A DNA stretch of 64,000 bases from Allium sativum (lineage: Eukaryota; Streptophyta; Magnoliopsida; Asparagales; Amaryllidaceae). Numbering within the stretch: position 1 is the first letter of the stretch; each line of letters starts with the position of its first letter. Both the position numbers and the translations under genes were made by a program. Positions 57,891 through 64,000 of this stretch are shown piece by piece. The stretch covers positions 167,981,079 to 168,045,078 of the forward strand of contig CM060926.1 of assembly GCA_030737875.1 (NCBI GenBank), read 5' to 3'. The notes under the pieces are model-generated. The model made no database searches. It had not been told where the DNA came from and saw only the letters and a list, made by a program, of their open reading frames with translations.

Positions 57891-58866
57891 AAATTTTGAA
57901 ATCACTTTTCAATATTCATGGTAAAACGAATAAAATCGATATAAATATCGTTCACGTCAAAATAGCGCAACTCTAATCAACACGGCTTTATATATTTCAA
58001 TAAATTCGTTATTCTATTCAACAAATGAATATATATTCCATTCAACACATGAATCTATATTTCTTTCAACACACGACTAATCTCAACACATGAGTACTAT
58101 CAACACATCACTATTTTTGTTATGTAAAATATTTTATAAAACTATGGTATCTATCGTTTGATTTTTAATTAGACTTCAACCGTAAAGTAGTTCTAATTTT
58201 AAATATGATAAAGATGTAAATTTTATTGTATAAAATATTTCACTCAACACATCAATAGTTTCAACACATGAATATTTTTATATTCAACACATGAATTTCC
58301 TTTTTATAATATTCATTATTTTCCCGATTGGAATGAGGCCCAATCAATCACCATATAATGTTAATTATATGGATTCCATACAACACATGTATATAATAGC
58401 AACGATAAACATTCAACCATCATCCAAAGTGCACCACACAACTGCATAAGCATCAAATATAAATAATTAACGCTAACACAGCCTGTCGACCAATCGATCG
58501 GCATACAATGAAATAATTGGGATTAGTGTACCCAAATATCATCCCAACACCCGTGTGGGGTTTCAAATCAACAAACACATATTTTTATTTGTGCAGTTGG
58601 GCGATGTGTACAATTTATCGACCAAATCAATATCAGCCAAATTAGTGTATATAAACAAATCGGTCGATTTGTTTATAAATATTTATTTCTTCACTTTTAC
58701 GTTAAAAATTATATTTTTAACGATAATTAATTTATATTTTTAACGATAATTAATTTATTTCAACCATCTACCTTTTATTATCGATATCACATCAACATCG
58801 CAAGCAATTTTCACAACACATCAATCTAACAAACAAGCCACCCATGGTCTGTGGATGACGGTGTCG

Positions 58867-58882
58867 GGTGCTGCTAAGCACC
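58867..58882 (-). other. perfect hairpin GGTGCT-GCTA-AGCACC
   Basis: Reverse-complement counterpart of 31914-31929 with stem unchanged. Confidence 0.6.
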
Positions 58883-59037
58883 GTCTGCATCCTAGTATAT
58901 ATATACAACTAGAAAAAAAAATTGAAGAGTGAGAAGTTCTCACCAATAGCTAATTCAATCATCTCGACTCTTCTTTTGTAGAAGTCTTCGTCGTTCTCGC
59001 CTTTCATCACTTTCGTTGCCCGTAGCCACTACATATA

Positions 59038-59405
59038 TAAAAATCGAATTTTTACTTCGCTATTCAATATATAAAAATTGAATTTTTACGTCCCTGTTCA
59101 ATATATAAAAATCGAATTTTTACTTCGCTATTCAACATATAAAAATCGAATTTTTACTTTGCTATTCAGTATATAAAAATCGAATTTTTACAACGCTATT
59201 CAATATATAAAAATTCTATTTTTACAATGCTATTCAATATATAAAAATCCTATTTATACAACGCTATTCAATATATAAAAATCCTGTTTTTACAACACTA
59301 TTCAATATATAAAAATCATGTTTTTACAACGCTATTCAATATATAAAAATACTATTTTTACAACTCTATTCAATATATAAATATCCTATTTTTACATCGC
59401 TACTA
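59038..59405 (-). repeat. tandem array of about 34 bp, element C
   Basis: Around eleven units containing TTCAATATATAAAAAT; more diverged between units than in element B. Confidence 0.78.
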
Positions 59406-59769
59406 TTTATACAAAGATTTCGCCCTTTCAAATATAAAGATTTCGCCTTTTCAAATTTAAAGATTTCTCCTTTTCAATTTCATCATTATAAAAATCACAT
59501 TTTTATTTTGCTACACATATAAACATGATATTTTTACTATCTTACCTATATAAAAATTATATTTTTATATTTCTACTTTGTAAAAATCATATTTTTATTC
59601 TTTTAAAAATATAAAAACTATATTTTAATATTCTACACAAGTAAAAATCATTTATAATATTAATAATATGATTAATTTACCTCTTTAAAACCCTATACTT
59701 ACATAGATAATTCAAAATAAATCAAGGGAGACTCACAGCGATGGTTTTTAGCGAAGAGGAAGGGGTTTT

Positions 59770-60060
59770 TGCATGCTGAACTGAGGAGAGGGGTGTTGTG
59801 CTCGGCGCCGACGCTTGGTGGAGGGTCGGTGTGGAGTCGGGGTTGCTCTGGCGAGGTCAGGACGCGACTAACGGTGGGAGGGGGTGTTGCGTCGGATCTT
59901 TGGGTGCTCGAGGGTTTGGGTTGGGCTCGGGGTGGCTACGGGTCTTGCGAGGCCTAGGGGTTCGCGTTGATCGCGAAGGAGGAGGTGGGGGAAGAAGGAG
60001 AGGGGGCGGCGACGTGGGCGTCGGGGTGCGGTGGCCCCCCTGGTGGAGGAGCGACAGCTA
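59770..60060 (-). other. GC-rich block, element C LTR
   Basis: G-rich on the plus strand with long open frames (59769-60157) that are antisense to the element and without a domain. A GTGAGT word at its promoter-distal edge (minus strand, near 59735) could be a splice donor. A nine-G run lies at 60112-60120. Confidence 0.5.
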
Positions 60061-60256
60061 TTCCCCTTTCTTTCTCTTTTTTTTTATTTCGATTCTGAAA
60101 TCGATTTTAACGGGGGGGGGGCAGAGAGAAGATATGGGGAGGAGAGAGGATTTTTAATTTTTAATTATTTTAATTATTTAACTTACAAAAAGTTGACCTT
60201 TTCATACGACCTCTAAACGAGGCCCACCGCCTGTCGTCCATAGCTAATTACCCCCA

Positions 60257-60274
60257 TTCCGAACACAATGGGAT
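60257..60274 (-). promoter_or_regulatory. conserved LTR box, element C
   Basis: Minus strand ATCCCATTGTGTTCGGAA, one change from element B. Confidence 0.5.
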
Positions 60275-61043
60275 ATGTATCGTAGGCTGATTCGATTGTT
60301 ACAATCAGTTTTCGTCAAAATCAACATATAACTCTATATATTGAATTTGAACGCGTATTTCAATTTACTGGGGTCACATACTAACTCTAAAAATTGCAGA
60401 AAAATATTTTCTAGCTTCGTATTGACGATACGGTCCTAATAAAACTAATTTCGTCGAATTCTGAGACCGTTAGAAAAATGGCCATTTTCCAGTCGATTAA
60501 AATCAACTGAAACTGGTCAAACGTGTTTTCCTTTGCCAGGCTCACATATTGATTCGAAAAATTATTAAATTTGGAATCTAGCAATAATTTGACATCACAG
60601 ATCCAACAAAAGTGGTTTCGTCGAAATCCAAGGTCATTTGCAAAATTCCCATTTTAAGGGCCTGAATTCCATAGCGACTATTCAGAATTTTCAACTGGAC
60701 ATATCTTTTGATTCCCGCTATGAAATTCCAATTTTTCGGATTCGTTGGAAAGATATTCCCAATTGGATCCTATTATTTTTGGTTTCACTAAAATCCGGAT
60801 TGTTTTGCACCCGGTACGTTCAATTGACGTTTGAAATCGAATTATCGAACTACCGCGCCATTTTCAATTATATTTATAATTATATATATTCGAACGACGA
60901 CGTATATAATATATACGTTCTAATTCTATTCAAAATAAATTTCTCATCGATATTATTTAAAATAATCCATTTTAAATGTTAAAAATTCGCTGAAATTGCC
61001 AAAATAAAAATTTTAAACTGGCCCAGATTTTCGGGTTGTTACA

Positions 61044-62016
61044 ATCTCTCCCACTTAAAACTTTTCATCCCCGAAAAGGAACGAAGTCGAAAGTGGTTTG
61101 ATCAATCAACTCTACGTTCGATCTGGCTTCCATTCTCCAACTTTTCAGTTTTTGAGAATTTTCAAATTCTTCAAAAATTTGGCTAACACCCTAAATTTTT
61201 GAAAAATTTCGCCATAACCCCCTGCACCGGGAGCCACGGGAAAATCCCGAAATTGCCATACAGGCCTTCTGATCTCAAAAAGAAAAAGAAAAAGCCAAGC
61301 GGCTAGCCAATAGGCTCATAAAATCATCATCACCCAAACAAAACAGTAAATTATAGTAAATATGTACCTATTTGTCGGGCAAACAAATTTTATTCTTCGC
61401 TCTAGCCTCCTTGCTATGACCTGTTCAATGGATATACATGTATATGCATGCAAATGCGACCAATTTTCAATACAATTCAATATTTGATACAATTAGGCTA
61501 AATGGTTCAAAATTATCAACAAATAAACAAACAACACAAACATCAATCAATTAGTGAATTAGAGTTTCAAATTCATAATTTTAATACATATGTACAGAAA
61601 ATCATGTTTTTGATGCCAATTCACAACAATGTATTCTAGCTATGTTTTGGTTTTGGTTCTCACACCAGTCTAATGGAAACATATAGATATCACACCTTCA
61701 TCACTTGAATATAAATACTGATGATGTGGCCACATCACCAGAATTATCCCCGGGTGTCTAGAATGTGATTCTATATATATCCAGTATATTAAAACTTATA
61801 AATAATCAAATACTTATAAAGCGATTTAAATTTTCAAAACAAACTTGTTTTCATTTGAAAAATATACTCTTCACACTCGTTCTAGGATACTACTGATCCC
61901 ACCTCTAACGAGTCATTCTAGTTGGATATTACTAATCCACTATCTGATGAATCCTTTCGTATGGTTCTAATGTGTCTTGTTCTCGAGCTCTGTAAATCAA
62001 AGCTCTGATACCAAAC
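61044..62016 (-). other. element C internal region, non-coding
   Basis: 973 bp with PPT at the 61044 side (plus strand TCTCTCCCACTT) and PBS GCTCTGATACCA at 62002-62013. Similar in order to element B's internal region (for example the GTGGCCACATCA stretch near 61730 and 36830). No ORF of note. Confidence 0.8.
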
Positions 62017-62927
62017 TGAGACGACCCGAACTTCCCCGTGAAGGAAAGCACGGATAGAATTGAGGACAAGACAAAATAGAACGCAAACCGAAGAACATTT
62101 CTTTGTTATTACAACAATTCCATCAGATACAAGAATATACAGAGTATAAATGAATAAATTACATTTGATAAATACCAGAGATTACAATAAATTACATAGC
62201 AGCGGAAAAATATATAAAACACAACTGAAAGTGATACACGGATATAGAGCTTTCCGAGCATCGTTCCAGCTGTAAATCAGGATCCTGTGAATATAAATCT
62301 GCAAAACCAAAACTACTAGCTGCCCGTGTGGAAAATAGGGGCACCCAGAGTTTAGGTTAAAACAATAAATTCCAGGTCAGTCATGTGACTAGTGGGAGAA
62401 CAAAAACAGTTATTAATCTTTATTTTAAAGTTAGGTGAATCAAGGGACCACGCCGTATAACACGGAACTGGTTTCCTCCTAAGAATACCAGTGCATAGAA
62501 CAAATAGCGCAATGCTAAATAAAGAAAAATGAAGCTGTTATAAGACCCAGTTCCCATCACACAATGCAACGCAAGCCGGAGGATAGGGTTTTTACCTTAT
62601 AACAGCCAAAGCATGCTTGATACGTTTAAAACACATTATTTGATACTATTATAGGTGTATAGTGCCAAAACAATTTCAATCATAAATATCAATCATAGGC
62701 GGCATGAATGACCCATACCACTATGTCGCCATACTAGGTTCTACAAATAAAACCGAAACAAACGTATTGGAAATTGGATTCCATCATGAGTCGAGGCAAG
62801 GGGAAAGCTCCTCTCCGCGTTTGAGACACTCTAGCAAATGCCTCAGGACCCCACTCTGATCCTTTGGAACCTCCAAGGCCGGTCCTCTCTTACTTTTGAG
62901 GATTAGTTATTCCTGAACACACGTTTC
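62017..62927 (-). repeat. element C 5' LTR, truncated by insertion
   Basis: TGAGACGACCCG start; follows the 3' LTR to ACACACGTTTC, where a new LTR start appears at 62928. Confidence 0.83.
62534..62606 (-). promoter_or_regulatory. conserved LTR hairpin, element C 5' LTR
   Basis: Arms GCTGTTATAAG (62534-62544) and CTTATAACAGC (62596-62606), perfect, as in element B; the sister LTR of C has two broken pairs. Confidence 0.62.
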
Positions 62928-64000
62928 TGAGACGACCCAAAATCCCGTTCTCACGGAAACAAGGGTTATCTTTGGAATATAACACAGAAACATATAATAG
63001 CAGAACAGAATTAAATAAATACACCAGAATATGAACAATAGAATATACTGGATAAAAGTAATCATCAGAGTTACACAGTATACAGGGTCTTACTTAGTAC
63101 AAATACAGTTCAGCTATACATAAATGTCTACAGCGGAAATAAACAAAATATGTACAATAGGAGCTGAACAGCATAAAAAGAAATAAATGATAGAATCCAT
63201 CTTCAGCTCCAGCTATCCAGAAAGAACCAGCTAAACCTGAATACAAGGCTGCCCGTGTAGAAAAAGGGGCACCCGAGTTTGAAAGTGAAACAAACTACGA
63301 GTCAGTCATGGGACTGGTATGAGAAATCCACTCAACACATATATAATTGGCTAATCACAGGACCACGCCACTTTCGTGGAACGGGTTTACTCCATTGGAT
63401 CGCCAATGCTTTAAAACAAATCTTTCTTTTAAACATCGCTATGCTTTTTATAAAAATGAAGCCATTATAAGACTCAGTTCCCATCACACAATGCAACGCA
63501 AACCGGAGGATAGAGTTTTACCTTATAATGGCCAAAATATGCTTGATACGAATAAAACAAAGGCATTTGATATTATTGCTAGTGTTTATATGTTTTGAAA
63601 ACTATTTCAAATCATAACTATCAATCATAGACGACATGAGCGTCCCATGCCACTATGTCGCCAAATATATATACAACTGAAACCGCACGATCACGTATTT
63701 GGAAATTGGATTTCCGTCATGAACCAAGGCAAAAGATAGTCCTTACCGAATTCGAGACGCTCTAGCCCGTGTCTCAGGATCAGAGCTCAAGTGACCCTAG
63801 AATCGTCAGGGCCGGTCCGCCGATGTGGATTAAAATTCCTGAACACTACGTTTCCCCGCCCTTTGGGGCGTCAACGAGCCAACGAATGACTCCATCGGAC
63901 CTGGATCGTCCGATCAAACCGAGGCGCCTCGCAACAGCAACAACCACATAGGTGAAAAGTATATAAATGTCAGGGCTGGTAGGTCACTGACACCACACTA
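62928..64000 (-). mobile_element. LTR of a further related gypsy element (runs off window)
   Basis: TGAGACGACCCAAAATCCC start, different from element C but with the same block order (TACGAGTCAGTCATGG at 63297, hairpin at 63461). Left flank GTTTC (62923-62927) would be the target duplication if the far side lies beyond 64000. No coding sequence in the visible part. Confidence 0.75.
63461..63532 (-). promoter_or_regulatory. conserved LTR hairpin, 62.9-kb LTR
   Basis: Arms GCCATTATAAG (63461-63471) and CTTATAATGGC (63522-63532), perfect; inner ACTC/GAGT, as in chromovirus P. Confidence 0.63.

Larger units (their letters stand above)
54565..61043 (-). repeat. element C 3' LTR (6,479 bp)
   Basis: Full-length in the window. 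In element sense it has the same order as element B: box 60257-60274, GC-rich block about 59770-60060, 34-bp-type array 59038-59405, hairpin 58867, GAATTC-rich array 57470-57890, ACGGTT module 57130-57385, conserved hairpin 55082-55154. Confidence 0.86.
54565..62927 (-). mobile_element. giant-LTR non-autonomous element C
   Basis: Reverse element: LTR 54565-61043 (6,479 bp), internal 61044-62016 (973 bp), second LTR 62017-62927 cut short by another insertion. LTR ends TGAGACGACCC and GGGTTGTTACA on the plus strand. The internal region carries PPT (61045-61055) and PBS (62002-62013) only. Sequence is a diverged relative of element B over the whole LTR. Inserted in chromovirus P's 5' LTR after AAGGG (54560-54564); the far flank is outside the window. 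Confidence 0.85.

Noticed and set aside
59769..60157. 119-codon glycine-rich frame
   Set aside because: Antisense to element C and within its GC-rich block; no homology recognised.

Overview
This is 64 kb of plant nuclear heterochromatin made of nested transposable elements. I see no host gene. The plant assignment rests on the families present: a chromodomain Ty3/gypsy element (Tekay/Del-like chromovirus), a SIRE-type Ty1/copia relative, a CACTA element with TNP2-type Transposase_21, DUF4218 and DUF4216, a miniature TRIM, and tRNA-iMet primer-binding sites (TGGTATCAGAGC) throughout. Abundant, very large, AT-rich LTRs suggest a large-genome flowering plant. I cannot name the species.

Layout. 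1-1886: anonymous AT-rich DNA carrying a complete 316-bp TRIM (900-1215). 1887-20554: giant-LTR element A (forward), a long LTR with only about 1 kb of non-coding internal DNA. A gag-only copia element (3100-14121, TSD cgacc) sits inside its 5' LTR. 20555-24103: wrecked front end of a reverse gypsy element (gag/protease, PBS, partial LTR). 24104-about 25467: partial forward gypsy LTR. About 25468-29663: derelict CACTA transposase on the minus strand. 29664-54564: reverse chromovirus P with gag, protease, RT, RNase H, integrase and chromodomain (49208-53450), all broken by stops and frameshifts. Its two LTRs (about 5.4 kb when whole) are each interrupted: the left by giant-LTR element B (29865-44096, forward), the right by giant-LTR element C (54565-62927, reverse). 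62928-64000: LTR of another related element inserted in C, running off the window.

How the parts relate. A, B and C encode no protein. Each has an LTR of roughly 5.7-6.6 kb around an internal region of about 1.0 kb holding little beyond a PBS and a polypurine tract. B and C share LTR ends, PPT context and LTR blocks with P, so P or a relative is the natural source of their replication proteins. Insertion order read from the nesting: CACTA first, then P, then B and C, then the 62928 element; separately A, then the copia element.

The observation I rate highest is a compact inverted-repeat structure near the 3' end of every one of these LTRs (nine copies in the window). Its stem sequence differs between subfamilies while pairing is kept by matched changes on both arms. 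This looks like a selected RNA element of the retrotransposon leader. A second, smaller hairpin lies about 90 nt upstream of it. All alignments were made by eye; boundaries of decayed elements are approximate.
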